Below, in pieces: positions 12,391 through 24,490 of a DNA stretch of 64,000 nucleotides (positions within the stretch are counted from its first letter, which is position 1; each line of letters begins with the position of its first letter). Position numbers and translations under genes: made by a program. The notes under the pieces were generated by a model, which made no database searches, was not told the DNA's origin, and saw nothing but the letters and a program-made list of their open reading frames with translations. This DNA comes from Anadara kagoshimensis (lineage: Eukaryota; Mollusca; Bivalvia; Arcoida; Arcidae): assembly GCA_021292105.1 (NCBI GenBank), contig CM037867.1, positions 15,080,928-15,144,927 on the forward strand, written 5' to 3'.

Positions 12391-12409
12391 AAAATCTCTA
12401 CAGGAATGT

Positions 12410-12441
<32 letters not shown>

Positions 12442-12585
12442 AAATACTGACAATAAATATTCAAATACTGTCAGTTTTTGATTTTTGACACTTTTTTACT
12501 AAAAACTCTCTACAGGAATGTTGAGAGAGAGAGAGAGAGAGAGAGACTGACAATAAATACTCAAATACTGTCAGTTTCAAATTAA
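12390..12585. repeat. Tandem duplication (about 112 bp), each unit carrying a (GA)n microsatellite
   Basis: CTCTACAGGAATGTT at 12396 and 12508 is followed in each unit by (GA)n (about 12411-12439 and 12522-12546), then ACTGACAATAAATA and TCAAATACTGTCAGTTT. The microsatellite was therefore duplicated with its flanks. Confidence 0.93.
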
Positions 12586-13339
12586 TACAAAAATTATATT
12601 CCAATTATGCTTTTAAATTGATTGAAGCTCTTGAAAGGTTAAAATATCACATTTAAGTCACATTAAATAATTCACAACTTAAAATTATTTATTATTTATT
12701 TATTAAACTCTTCATCATTTTGTTAATTAACAAATTTCAAGCTAAATTGCGGGAAACATTTTTCTAAAATTTTAAGATCTAACAATTAAAAACATTTTAA
12801 ATAATGACTTAATTAAAATTTCTGTTAAAGTTACAATAATGTTATAAATCTCTTTAATTGTGATATTCCCACAGTTTTCCACAATTTTTTTCAGCAATTA
12901 ATTGATTGAAAATTATTTCAATAAATGATCCAATAAAATTCCAATTTTCAATATAATATAATGTTACAAATTCTACTTCTAATATTGTTAAATATAATTT
13001 CACAATAAATTAAACTTCCATTTATCACAAAGAATTATGAGTTTGAAGAACAATAAATTGACTCAATTCATAAAAATTTCTATTTTTTAATAAACAAGTC
13101 TTTATTAGGAAGCTAAATCAGGCTGGTTAATCAAACACAATATCTGATGAAACAGAACAGAATGAATTGTTTCATCAAGACAGAAAGTGTTAATGAAATG
13201 TCGTTGTACAAAAACATTTAATTAACTGATATGATATCAATGTTACATTAGCAGAGTTCACTTAATCAAAACCACTGATAAACTTGTTAATTATTGTGTT
13301 CATTAACCAATAAAAGACTCTTATCACTAAATTTATTTT

Positions 13340-13605
13340 TCATTGCTAAAATTGGCAATTAAATGAGGTCCCACAAAGGGGTGAATAAAACTCAACACAG
13401 GATTGAGAAAAACACTCTTGTCATTAAATCTATTTTTCATTGCTAAAATTGGCAATTAAATGGGGCTCATAAAGGGGTGAGTTAATTCAACACAGGATTG
13501 AGGAAAACACTCGTCATTAAATTTATTTAATTTATTTTTCATTGTAAAAAATTGGCTATTAAATAAGGCCCCACAAAGGGTGAGTAAAACTCAACACAGG
13601 ATGAA
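13340..13605. repeat. Tandem array, three units of about 97-103 bp
   Basis: TTATTTTTCATTGCTAAAAT, GGCAATTAAATGAGGTCCCA, CAAAGGGGTGAATAAAACTC and AACACAGGATTGAG repeat with GGCAATT starts at 13354, 13451 and (as GGCTATT) 13554. A partial unit precedes from about 13300. Confidence 0.92.
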
Positions 13606-14245
13606 TGAAAAAGGACACAACGAAGGAAGATTTAGATTCCACTAAAATTATGATATTGACTGAATATCTACTGAAATTTTCACTTTAACCAAAATAAAAT
13701 AAACACAACTTAAAATACTGGCAATATTATAAATAAAATGTATTATTTTTTTTACTAATAGTGATTTTATTTAAATTTAGTTAAATAGTGATTTGATTCA
13801 AATTACTAAAAATGGCTATTTTATTTCATTTCCATTCATATCCATTAAACCAAAAAATACTTCAATGTTTGGTGTTTCCATATTATTTCCCATCTATATG
13901 ATTTTTTTGTTTTCCAATTATTTTATGTACTTTATTTCATTTCTTTATAGGTAGAGGTGGGGGTTTGGGGTGTGTTTAAGAGGGTTAAAAGTAATTGTAT
14001 ATAATTACAATTGGGGCACTGCTTGGCCGAGATAACCAAATCAAATATAGTCATACTGAACATCAAACAATTACCGAAGAACCAAAGAAGAAAAAGATTC
14101 CAAAAAGAACGGAAGGAATGGAAAGACAAATAGCTTTATTGCTTTTGGGTTTAATTACCATCATGCTTTTACCGATAAAAATATGACTGCGGATCGATAT
14201 AGAAACTATATATAATATCCACTGTACCCCCAGGCCCTTACTGTT

Positions 14246-14600
14246 AAAAATATTCAATATACAATTATAGTATGCATGTCATGTCCATAAGAGTTTGGTT
14301 GTCAAATCAATAAACACTGCTTGGACATTCCATATTATAATCACTATCTTCCTTTTTATCCCCAGACTAATAAAAAATAAAGGGAGATAACTGGATAAAT
14401 AGAGAAAGGGAGATAATTCTGTCAAAAATATTCAATATACAATTATATTATGCATGTCATGTCCATAAGTTTTGTTCTCAAATCAATAAAAACTGGTTGG
14501 ACATTCCATATTTAAATCACTATCTTCCTTTTTTATTCAGACTAATCAGAACAAATGGAGATAACTTGATATTCATCAGAAATAAAAGGAGATAACCAGA
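14246..14600. repeat. Tandem duplication, about 178-bp unit
   Basis: AAAAATATTCAATATACAAT at 14246 and 14424 begins two copies that continue with ATGCATGTCATGTCCATAAG, AAATCAATAAA, TTGGACATTCCATATT, CACTATCTTCCTTTTT and a GGGAGATAA motif. Identity is high, suggesting a recent event. Confidence 0.93.
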
Positions 14601-14850
14601 TATGTATCAGAAATAAAGGGAAATAACCAAATACACATCAGAAATAAAGGGAAATAATCAAATATGCATCAGAAATAAGAGAGATAATGTCATGTTCGTG
14701 ATGAACAGTGAACAAACAGAAAAAGGGACAAATTCTGTATAAAATAAGGCAACGTTATTATGTTATTACAATGTACCAGTTATTATATAAAAGAAGTATA
14801 GGGAGTATACATTCCCATACTCATTAGAAATAAAGGGAGATAACTAAATG
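14573..14850. repeat. Short array of GAAATAAAGGGAGATAAC units
   Basis: CATCAGAAATAAAGGGAAATAACCAAATA recurs about every 30 bp four times to 14697, and again singly near 14824. Contains repeated GGGAGATAA-type motifs that also occur dispersed elsewhere in the window. Confidence 0.85.
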
Positions 14851-15187
14851 CATATTTTCAATGAACAAATGGAAAAAGGGAGATAATTCTGTATACAGTT
14901 GTGTACAATGTACTAGTACCAATCATACAAAAGTTAATTCAATTAAATCCATTTTGATTTAATTTTGTCAACCACTAGAGATATATACAAGCAATAATTT
15001 ACTCAATTTGTACTCTCAGATGGAGAATTAAGGAAGCAAATTTGGTAACATAAGGCTATAGTTTACAATTTTGTTTCTTTTTTATTAAATCCTGATATAA
15101 TTTGGGGTCAAATTTTCTAAAGTCCAAGATACAAACTGCAGAACAATAACTTAGGAAAACGTAATTTATCTTTGGTCAGCATATTTT

Positions 15188-15440
15188 AAGGACAAGTACC
15201 TGAAATCAGTAAGCACAACTGATCTTGGTTTTATAGACAGGTTCCTGACATCAGTAAATACAATTTATCTTGGCTTTATGGAAAGGTTCTCCGACATCAG
15301 TAAATACAATTTATCTTGGCTTTATTGACAGGTTCCCGGCATCAAAAAATACAAGTGATCTTGGCTTTATAGACAGGTTGCGGACATCAGTAAATATAAG
15401 TGATCTTGGCTTTATGGACAGGTTGCGGACATCAGTAAAC
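15188..15440. repeat. Tandem array, 45-bp unit x about 5.5
   Basis: GACATCAGTAAATACAA, TGATCTTGGCTTTATAGACA and GGTTCC repeat with GACATCAG-type blocks at 15247, 15293, 15338, 15383 and 15428. Because 45 is a multiple of three, one plus-strand frame stays open through the array; this is a by-product of the repeat and not a gene. Confidence 0.94.
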
Positions 15441-16048
15441 AAATATCTGAGCAATAAAAAGCTGCAAATTGAATATCAGTTTGGCAAAACGTATCACCAA
15501 TTTACGTGAATTATTTGCCCATTATTGAAATGCTGTAGACCTAATTAACATGTAGAGGACTGATATATTACTACATTTACCCATAATTCAAACAATCTGA
15601 ATAAATATCAGTAAATGTGAATCAGCTAATCAGAATTAATCTTACATAGGATTGCTACTGCCAATAAAAATACTTCTTACATAAACATTAAGGCCATGGC
15701 CCCAACTTCAGAGATTCCATTTAGTAATAGTGCCAATATCAACTTAGTAATTTGTATAATAAAAGCTGTTTTTCTGATATAAAAGAGTTGAGTTTTCATC
15801 TGCAAATTAAAAGCATGAAAGAAATACTTGTGAATTATATGTACCGCTATCCCTGCCTGGATGGTAGGGTTTTGTAAAACAATGTTCAACAACTCAGAAA
15901 AGACCAATCAAGTATTAATGCAGCCAGTTCTGGGATAGTAATAGAAATTGGAATAGCCAGCGAATAAACAACCTTTGGCAACTATTTCACCAGGGATTCA
16001 AAATTCCCCAGGTCTGAGGTCAGGGACCTACTGATTTTACATTGAGTT
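15441..16048. other. Gene-free stretch
   Basis: Unique AT-rich sequence with no recognised exon or repeat. A 76-codon minus-strand frame (15907-15677) has no recognisable features. Confidence 0.6.
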
Positions 16049-16049
16049 G

Positions 16050-16298
16050 AGTAATGGTGTTTAACATCCAAGTCAAGAATATTTTACTTATATCAAGGAG
16101 TCACCAGCTATAGGCAAAAATGCAGAAATTTGGCGTTGTGCTGATGGCTTTAGACAGCAGGGTTCTTTAGCGTTCCAAGACCACCGTGAAACGGGACCTC
16201 ATTTATTTTAATTTCCCATCCCAAAGAACTGCGACTTTCATTTCATAATGCAGAGTGCTTGGCAAAAGAACAGTCACTACTCACTTTCAAGTTTTTAC
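16050..16298 (-). mobile_element. SINE family B, minus orientation
   Basis: Starts with the shared tail (GGTGTTTAACATCCAAGTCAAGAATATTTTACTTATATC), here written across parts, followed by the B-specific blocks GCAGAAATTTGG, GACAGCAGGGTTCTTTAG, CCACCGTGAAACGGGACCTC, ACTGCGACTTTCATTTC and TGCTTGGCAAAAGAACAGT. Ends before a recognisable tRNA head. Copies at 17.3, 43.6, 55.1 and 59.4 kb. Confidence 0.85.
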
Positions 16299-16484
16299 AT
16301 TGAGACCCTTGATATTAAAACTGTAAAAGTCTGATAGGCCTGATGTTTTTCATCAGGATAATATTTATTATATGATAACATAATTGCACATGGACCTTTC
16401 AATGTTGATAGTGAACTTTCAAATTTTTAAGTGGTACCTGCCAAAAATAAAGACAAAAGGCTCTGGACCTTCCATTACAAAACA

Positions 16485-16590
16485 ACACATTGAACCCCTG
16501 TCTCATGCTAGGATCTTCCTGGGTAGGATTTAGACCATTGTAGTATTAAGAGACATTATGATCCTTTACTTGTTACAGATGGTAAGAACG
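16485..16590 (-). mobile_element. SINE family A head fragment
   Basis: TGTCTCATGCTAGGATCTTC, CTGGGTAGGATTTAGACC and AGAGACATTATGATCC correspond to the tRNA-derived head region of family A (compare 22625-22738). Tail and body are absent. Confidence 0.5.
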
Positions 16591-17308
16591 AAAAGGCTTA
16601 ATCCAGAAAATAAAATCAAAAACATAACACCTTAAAATCTACCTTTCAATCCTTCATTCCAGCAACACATAAAATTCATAAAAATTACGGAAATGAAACC
16701 TGGAAACAGGGGTCTAGACCAAAATTAAGATGTTGGAAAAACAGGAGTGATTTATCATTGGTACTATAATTAGTTCATAGAACAGAAATTAGATTTAATA
16801 CTAAAACCATCAACTCCTGTCTCGATAGAATAATGCATGATGGGATATCAAACAAAAATCGTTAACACCAACGTTATTCTGAGCGCAAGATTCTTACATC
16901 AGGGGCTTATATAAAAGCCACAATTTCCTGCTTCATGCTGGTCGGTACGGCAACCAAGACAAGGACGTTTGCCCTAGAAAATACAAACGCATTGAAAAAT
17001 ACTTCAAAATAATTTGTCTTGATTGAAAATATCTCATACTTGACACTGACTGAACTTGTATAAAATACCGGTATCACCAGGTTTCCATAATTTCAATGTT
17101 TTTAATAGCCAAATTTCCAAACTTTGTGAAGATATAGTCTATTATGAAGTATTTTTTCCCAAACATTCGGTAAAATAGCTTAAATGTTAAAGAGATTTAA
17201 AAAAAAAATTTATGAGCCAAATTATGCAGTTGTACATCAATTTTAAAAAAATCTACCTGCAGGTCAGGGAAAATAAGCAATTATGTCATGGGAAGAGTGA
17301 CTTAAGCG

Positions 17309-17497
17309 ATGGTGTTTAACGTCCCACTCAAGAATATTTCACTTATATCGAGATGTCAGGTGCAGAAATTTTGCTTGTGTATTGATGGCATTATACAGCA
17401 GGGTTCTTTATCATGCCATGACTACCATGACTCAGGACCTTGTGACTTTCATTTCGTAATGCCAAGTTGAAAGTCCCAGTTCTTTCGGATAGAGAAA
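17309..17497 (-). mobile_element. SINE family B, minus orientation, shortened
   Basis: Tail GGTGTTTAACGTCCCACTCA and AGAATATTTCACTTATATCG, then AGAAATTTTGC, GGCATTATACAGCAGGGTTC, GACTTTCATTTCGTAATGCC. Missing part of the middle compared with 55087-55375. Confidence 0.85.
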
Positions 17498-18900
17498 AAA
17501 CAATAAGACATGCCCAGCAAATATGACCGTTTCCGGACCCCTGCTGTAGAACAACATTTATTGTTTCACTGTAAACCCAAAGTGCAAATCACGTAATAGT
17601 GTCTTATTGAATTGGTTTGGGGTTGGCAGTTGACAATAAAGGTTGTTTTACATTATGTTGTACAGTTGTTCTGGAGACAGGTTTAAATAAGCTAGCGCTT
17701 GTTCCTGAATCCAGTTTAAAGTTTGTTTTGGTGTTGTATTATTTGTATTTAATGATGAATAAATATTGTTTAAACTAAAACTAAGAAAAAGAATGATCAC
17801 ATCAATCTTGGGAATAAAAATCAAAACAAAAACATCATTGCATGAGACTGGAACAAGGAAAAAAGAAAGAACATATAAATTTAGAATAAAAAATCTATTG
17901 AAAGAACACAAATAAGTTCGAAAACAGATTGCATTAATTTAGAAAAAACATCTATTGTATGCGTAAAGAAAGAAAAAATCTTCCCTCCAACCCTATTACA
18001 ATATATCATTATTAGCTCAGAGTCGCAAACGTCAAAGTTTCACGGAAATTAATGAAGTTTTTAGTATTTGAAGAATAATAAGGCGACATGTCTTATATTA
18101 TTTATAATATGAAGACAAAATCACTGACAGTATTTTATACTGAAAAAAGGTTTCCTCATGAATGGGTGTTGTTAGATTCATCAAGCGCAATAAAATTTTT
18201 CTCAATTACCGACCATATTGACAGATATCGATTCCAGCAGCAAAAATTTTATACAGATATAATGAACAGACAATTTCTATGAAAATATATTGCTAAATCA
18301 CAGCAGGTTTTATATAATGCCAAACTATTAGGTAAAACAAATGTATTATGGCATGAAAGCTACAATTTTTTGACATATTAATTTCAACGACCAAATCAAA
18401 ACATCTTGGGGTTATATACAACATAGATTAGCCATGTACAAAGATGATGTCCTGGTGATTTATCACATCTTAAGTGTAATAACAAATCAATCTTATAGTT
18501 AATATCATCTTGAACATTAAAAAAAAAAAAAAAAAAAAATGATGGTGACCGTCTATTAGACAACCAGGTCCTGATGAATTCCAGAACATTCATTATCAAT
18601 GTCCGTGTTTTCCTTCATCCTGAATTTAAGTGCAAGTGAACTTAATGCATTTACTCAGGTATTTTTGACGTTTGGAACCCTCCTTTGGTAATAGATTATG
18701 TAAGACTTACCATTTATAACCAATAACTAAAGCGTAAATTTAAGATTCAAATTTAGAAAATAAGACCATATAAGGATAAAACTCACAAAATATTTACTCT
18801 AAGCAAGATTAATAATCCAATCGATCAAACACTGAACAATCCACTCAGTTTTCTGTGCTCAATTTTTTTCCCTTGCTAATGAAACATTTAGATTTTTTGG
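17498..18900. other. Gene-free stretch with a 21-nt poly-A
   Basis: No recognisable exon. Contains an A run at 18519-18539. Short frames on either strand have no familiar product. Confidence 0.6.
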
Positions 18901-18904
18901 GGGT

Positions 18905-19080
18905 TCCAAAATTAATAAACCAACCACATTTTTGTTATTAAAACATTAAACCAATCAATTTTTTTTCTTGGTTTAAAAAACACCAATAACCAATCACAAT
19001 TTTCATATTAAAACAATAAACCAATCAAAATTTTCGTATTAATACAATAAACCAATCAGATTTCTTGTATCAAACTGCTC
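18905..19080. repeat. Short tandem array around AATAAACCAATCA
   Basis: AATAAACCAATCA with TTTTCGTATTAAAACA spacers repeats about five times every 37-45 bp. Each unit contains CCAAT, so the array is also a cluster of CCAAT boxes; functional meaning is not implied. Confidence 0.8.
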
Positions 19081-20060
19081 CATGAAAGAGATTTTTTGCT
19101 TCATCAATGTATCATAGTTTTTCTGCCTAATCTAGATGCACTAGCAATAATTTTTCTTCTCTAAGCAATAAATGTCACTCACATCATTAGCAGTGATATA
19201 ATAAATCCTCTAGTCTAAGAAGTCTTAAGCCGCTGTAAAATTGGGTATTCACCATCAAAATGTCTTTATTTCACAAGACGCTAAGTTATTATATATATCC
19301 CTCACAATATAATCTACCTGAAAACACAACTGAAACGTGCATGCATTAATTGATTTTTATAACAAAGCCCCATCTAATTTTAACGCATGAATTATCCCAA
19401 GAAACAATCATCGATTTTGATGGATTTATTAGTTTAAAATGTCCTTTTCCACTCTCTCTCTATAATTGACAATTTTCAGTGATTTGCCCTTGGTCCATAC
19501 CAATTTCGCCTTTTAATTTCCAAGCCAACATACCTTCACAGGAAATTGGACAATTACTAGTATTGTATGAAATAATGTAGTCCAACCTGTTAAGTCCCTT
19601 CTTATATTAATTCATTTATTTTCCTTCTTTATCTTTCAAAGATGTCGAGATCGATTTTATTTCCTTCAATCAAAATTAGGTCATTAATATTAAAACATCT
19701 TTACTTTCCGATTTATGTATACATGTGCATCCTTCCTATAAAACGGAGAAATCGGAAGGTCGCAAGAATTAGAAAGTCGCAGATTTTTATAGCTGGATAA
19801 AATAAGATGGTAAATTGTAAAAGTCCGAGATTTTATGAGTAGTAAGTGTCCAAGTCAAATTAAACTAATTGGAAAATTGGCACATAAAACAATGACAATG
19901 GAATAACAGGAAAGTGCTAACAATTCTGTTGCTATGGTGATATTTATGACATCCTGTGTTGTGGGAACCTTTCATGATCAAGAATTTGATAAATGAGAAC
20001 TTCCCCTAATTTTCAGATCAATTATTGTAGAAAGCTACTGCCAAGTAGTAATAATCCAAC
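19081..20060. other. Gene-free stretch
   Basis: Unique AT-rich sequence. No exon, SINE or array recognised. Confidence 0.55.
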
Positions 20061-20480
20061 ATCTATTTTATAATCAAGTATACAGTGAATTTGAAAAGAA
20101 GTGGAGAGTTGACATTTTTATCACCCAGTCAAGATTCTTCCACTAATGTTGAGGCAGTTGAATCTGGGATGGTGGGGAAAACCTGGATACCAGGAGAGAA
20201 CTGACCTTCAATAGCATTAATACAAGATCTATTTTATAATCAAGTATACAGTGAATTTGAAAAGTGGAGTGTTAGCGTTCTTATCACCCAGTCAAGATTC
20301 TTCCACTTACATTGAGGCAGTTAAATCTGGGATGGTGGGGAAAACCTGGATACCAGGAGAGAACAGACATTCGATACCATTAATCCAAGATCTATTTTAT
20401 AATCAAGTATACATCAAGTTTGAAAAAAAGGTTGAATATTTTATACAATTTTTTGTAATCATGGAGAGGGTGGGATGAAG
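20061..20480 (-). repeat. Tandem copies (about 165 bp) of a SINE A body plus flank
   Basis: ATCTATTTTATAATCAAGTA recurs at 20061, 20227 and 20390. The first two are each followed by the SINE A tail and body (CACCCAGTCAAGATTCTTCC, GGGATGGTGGGGAAAACCTG), so a SINE and its flank were duplicated together. A third SINE A copy starts just after, at about 20484. Confidence 0.9.
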
Positions 20481-20483
20481 CAA

Positions 20484-20672
20484 TGGTGTTTTATGTCCCA
20501 GTCAAGATTCTTCTACTTATATTGAGACAGTTGATTTTGGGATGGTGGAGGAAACCAGGGTACCTGGAAAAACTGACCCTCAGTATGCAAAGTGACAACC
20601 ATTCTTACATTAGGATCTGCCTGAGTGGGATTCAAACCAGGCAATAAGAGACCCAGGATCCAGGGACCTTGA
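20484..20672 (-). mobile_element. SINE family A with head region, minus orientation
   Basis: Tail TGTCCCAGTCAAGATTCTTC, then GGGATGGTGGAGGAAACCAG, GGATCTGCCTGAGTGGGATT and CAAACCAGGCAATAAGAGAC, the B-box side of the tRNA-like head (GGATTCAAACC). Truncated before the A box. Confidence 0.85.
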
Positions 20673-20790
20673 TGAAGATCTTTGTGTGAAAATGTTTGTC
20701 AGTTGGCTTGAAGGTCAATGGTTTTCTAAAGGCACTCCAGTTTCCTTCACCATTCCAGAACTAACTTCTTATATATAACAGTAAAAGGTT
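20673..20790 (+). mobile_element. SINE family A fragment, plus orientation (inverted against its neighbour)
   Basis: GTTTGTCAGTTGGCTTGAAG, GTTTTCTAAAGGCACTCCAG and CACCATTCCAGAACTAACTTC are the body of family A read in sense direction. Lies head-to-head with the minus copy ending at 20672, giving an inverted pair. Confidence 0.75.
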
Positions 20791-21344
20791 AACTTGGACG
20801 TAAAGCATCATTATTGAAATCAACTTTGCTGTAGATGAAAATAGTGAAACAATTTTTTTTATCTTGGCCTTAACATCAGTGTTAGCATTGATTCTGGAAT
20901 GAGATATTTCAGTGGCCCTTAATTAGTTACATAAAATTCTCCCATGTTCGTTTAGCCTTAATGAGCTACAATAACACATACTTGTACTTAGTAACATTAA
21001 AGACGTTTATCTGTTTAACTCGTTAATTTACAATAAACGATGCCATTGAATCTAATGCATTACATACAACCAAAGTCATCAATAAGATTGGTTAACATTT
21101 TTTTCTTTGGTGTGAATTTTTTTTTCACATACAACTGCACTGTTTTAATGACCTATATCTAGGTTTCCGCAACTGAAAAATTATAATTAGCCATATTGCC
21201 AAAATTTGTGAAAATATAAGTCTTTTTTTTAAATATTTTTCACAAATTTTCTAAAATAGGTTACTTTAAAAAAAAACCCAACAAATTCTCAGAATTTTGT
21301 AGTCAATGGCAATTTTAGCTACTGAGGAATGGAAATATAGCCAT

Positions 21345-21757
21345 ATTGGTTGGTTATACTGTTGTTTAATGTCGTGTCAGCAATTTTTCAGCTAATCACG
21401 ATAAGAGGTTTATTAAACTACAAAGATTCAATTTTTAACTTTGCGCAGCAATTTTTCAGGTTATGTATATTGTTTATGTTGCTCAGTCTGTTTCAATCAC
21501 TTCTAATTGTAAGTGCCCTCTGTAGAGACCACTGGTGGCCTATCAAACTCTTCAGAGGTGTCTTTAGCGTGTACTGAGAAATAAATAAGACCCAAGTTTT
21601 GAATCTTGTATGAAAGACTACTGAGTAACAAGCTTTTTGCAACTCTTGTATGGTCAGGAAATGAAAATCATCTAAGAAAATTTCCAAGTTCTGAGTGCGA
21701 CACCCACAACCTTTGACGTTGAAAGCCAGTGACAGTACCACTCGGCCATGTCCGCCC
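21345..21757 (-). mobile_element. SINE family D with tRNA-like head (Ser/Leu-type A box)
   Basis: On the minus strand the head reads GGGCGGACATGGCCGAGTGG; TGGCCGAGTGG (21748-21738) is a perfect A box. A degenerate B box follows near 21705-21695. The body is unlike families A and B. The left boundary is uncertain; TTTAATGTCGTGTCAGCAAT at 21364 may be its tail. Confidence 0.6.
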
Positions 21758-22504
21758 AATGTTGAAATAAGATCGAAATTATTGATCTCTGAAGAATAAG
21801 TTTATGTATGTGTGAGATAGATGTGGGTGTGTTTAATAACCAGTTTTGGGACCACATGAAAATGTACTAAATTGCTGCATTTTGTTTTATATCACATAAG
21901 TAATGCTCTTTCCATCCAACCTCTCAGGTAGTTTAGGCTAACTTGGCAATAATTAACTCTCAAGCCTTCTAGCTTAATTTCAGAATCCCTCTCATCTATA
22001 GCAAGCTTCTAAGGATTAGAGAGAGATTTTCAACCATTAAATAAAACATTCAATTTTATTAACAGTAATCAGATTTAGGGATGCTCTTGCTTCAAAGCAA
22101 AATACCAAATAGCGAAGTATATATCTTCAGAATTGTCTTCTAATGTTATTAAACCCTAATAAATATCAATTAAAGTTTTCTTACATCTATGAACAAAATT
22201 CAGTCGACATTTCCAGCAAATATTGAAAAATTAAGATAAACAGACGAAAATAACCGGATAAATACATGTAACAATTCACACCTATTGAGAACATTTCTAC
22301 CGCATTAAATGCTACAATAAAATACCAAAAAGAATAAAATTCAATTTCTTAAAATTTCATGCAATTAAACACCTTTTCCGAAATTTCAAGCCGATCCTAA
22401 TTATGGAGAATTAATTTCAACTGTTTTGCAAATTGAGATGTTTATCGATCAATAACACATTCTACAACTTTTCAAGGGCCAGTAAATTATAATTATTGGA
22501 ATTG

Positions 22505-22738
22505 GGTTGAGTAATCCTGTCTTACGATCCTGTCAAGGTTTCTTCACTTCTATTGAGGCAGTCAGTTCAGAATAAAGGAGGAAACCAGAGTGCCTGGATA
22601 AAACCAGAAACCTTCGCCAAGGGAACGTACAAACTTTCCCATACTAAGATGTATCTTAGTGAGATTCCAACCTAGACAGTATGAGACCCTGTGGTCTGTA
22701 AGTGAACAAGCTGGACCAATCGGTCACCAAAGCCCCTT
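22505..22738 (-). mobile_element. SINE family A, near full length, minus orientation
   Basis: Complete order: tail (GATCCTGTCAAGGTTTCTTC), GAGGCAGTCAGTTCAG, GGAGGAAACCAGAGTGCCTG, ACTTTCCCATACTAAG, GAGATTCCAACCTAGACAGT (B-box side), GAGACCCTGTGGTC, and the A-box side GGACCAATCGGTCACCAAAG. Its 5' end at 22738 runs directly into the array at 22732-23060. Confidence 0.88.
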
Positions 22739-23060
22739 ATAAACATTAGACCACAATTCCCAATTATTTTTTATTAACAATGTACTAAGCATGGACTTTA
22801 GACAGCTCAGCCACCTACACTTGAGGTCCCCATAATCATTGGGACCACATTTCCCCCATTATTTTTTATTATCCCGGTAACCATGTAACAAGCATGCAGT
22901 TTTAAACCACTTGGCCATCGCGGTCCCCATAATCATAGAACCACATTTTCCCCATTGTTCCATTATTTCTTAAAAACCATGTAATAAGCATGTGCTTCAG
23001 ATCACTCAGCCACTGAGGTCCCCACAATCATTGAACCACATTTTCCTCATTAAATGTAAA
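22732..23060. repeat. Tandem array (93-97 bp x about 3.5) seeded on a SINE head
   Basis: GCCCCTTATAAACATTAGAC at the SINE end (22732) is homologous to GGTCCCCATAATCATTGGGA at 22825, GGTCCCCATAATCATAGAAC at 22922 and GGTCCCCACAATCATTGAAC at 23017. Each unit ends with TAAGCATG...ACCACTTGGCCAT-type sequence, the 5' half of the tRNA-like head. The array therefore consists of SINE head plus genomic flank amplified in tandem. Confidence 0.88.
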
Positions 23061-23370
23061 TAAACATATAATAAATGTATTTTCCTACCCGTATACACCA
23101 ATTCTGGTCTTAAAATATTTAATAGAAGAGGGCTGGATCATAACAAGCAATTAGTGGTATTTATTTGTGATTAAAGAAGACATATCTACCATCTGATTTG
23201 ACAGGAAACAGCTATAAGTGAGTGATGGACAAAAAAGATAGATCAGGGAACCAGGCATCATATCAAACGATAAATATCACTTCATTATTAGATCAGGGCT
23301 GACAGTAGTAGCTAGAGGATTTAGAAATATTAATCATTCAAGAACTTTACAAGATTATAGCTGATTGTTT

Positions 23371-23605
23371 TGAGTTAAAATTTACTCTAAATGTTTGCTT
23401 ATTTTACAATGGTTTTTGAAGACTAAATCAATCTGATCTGTCCTGTAGTTCCCACCTTTCTTTAGGTGAACCACTGAAGGCAGTTTGGATGGATCCACTT
23501 GTGATAGACTGTTATCATAAAACTTAAAATAAATGCAATTAGAGTTTTGAGTTAAAATTTACTCTAAATGTTTGCTTATTTTACAACAGTTTTTGAAGAC
23601 TGATG
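23371..23605. repeat. Direct repeat pair, about 63 bp
   Basis: GAGTTAAAATTTACTCTAAA, TGTTTGCTTATTTTACAA and TTTTTGAAGACT occur at 23371-23433 and 23543-23605 with near identity, 172 bp apart. Confidence 0.92.
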
Positions 23606-23823
23606 CAACATTAAGCAACATTCAACCAACCAACCATCTATACCTTTGAACTTCATGTTTGTTGAAACTTGTTCAAGAATATGGTATGCTTAATATTGGG
23701 GGAAAAATCCTTAAATTACCATTAATTCAATTTTCTTTTTCCATTTAAAAAATGTCATTACAAAAATGTAAATCAACCCTACATCATGCATGTAGTTATT
23801 CCTAACCAAATTTTTAATCAAAG

Positions 23824-23855
<32 letters not shown>
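23824..23855. repeat. Poly-A tract, 32 nt
   Basis: Uninterrupted A run; no retroposed body recognised on either side. Confidence 0.97.
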
Positions 23856-23859
<4 letters not shown>

Positions 23860-24254
23860 AAGTTTAGAAATATATTATTTATTAAAAAATCGGTAAAATT
23901 CACACACCTATAGAAATGAAAATTGGAGTAATTTTGAAAATGAAACCATTGGGTTTTAAAAATCTTATCAATTCTATGCTTCATTTCATAAAGACCTTAG
24001 TTTGTGTAAATATACAGTTATGAGCTAAAAATAACCAACTATTAAAATCCTATAGGTCTTAATTTACTGTCAATAATGAGGAAAATTGATAATTTTTTTT
24101 TTACAAAATAAGAAAAAAAAATCAAAACTTACCTAGGTCTCTAAATGACAAATCAGAAACAAGCAAATCAATAATCAGCTGAAAATGGATTTAATCAGCT
24201 CGGAATAATATATATATCTTATATTTGTATCAACTGGATCATAAAATTTCCATC

Positions 24255-24490
24255 ATTATGTTGTCACTCACGTTTTTTTCCCAATTTTTCTCCAGAAAAA
24301 TTTAAAATGTTTACAAACTACAGAAAAATATGCTGTCACTCACGTTTTGTTTTCAATTTTTCTCCAGAAAAATTTTAAACGTGTACAAACTACTGAAAAA
24401 ATATGCTGTCACTCACAGTTTGTTTTTTCTTCTCTCAATTTTTTTTTTGAAAAAATTTAAATTGTGTATACACACTATAGAAAAAAATTC
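24255..24490. repeat. Tandem array, about 72-bp unit x 3
   Basis: TGTCACTCACG..., a T-rich run, CAATTTTTCTCCAGAAAAAT and TACAAACTA..GAAAAATATG repeat with starts at 24262, 24333 and 24406. Confidence 0.93.

Noticed and set aside
15270-15509. 79-codon plus frame with 15-residue repeats (LGFIDR...)
   Set aside because: Produced by the 45-bp array; no codon-level conservation between units beyond the DNA repeat.
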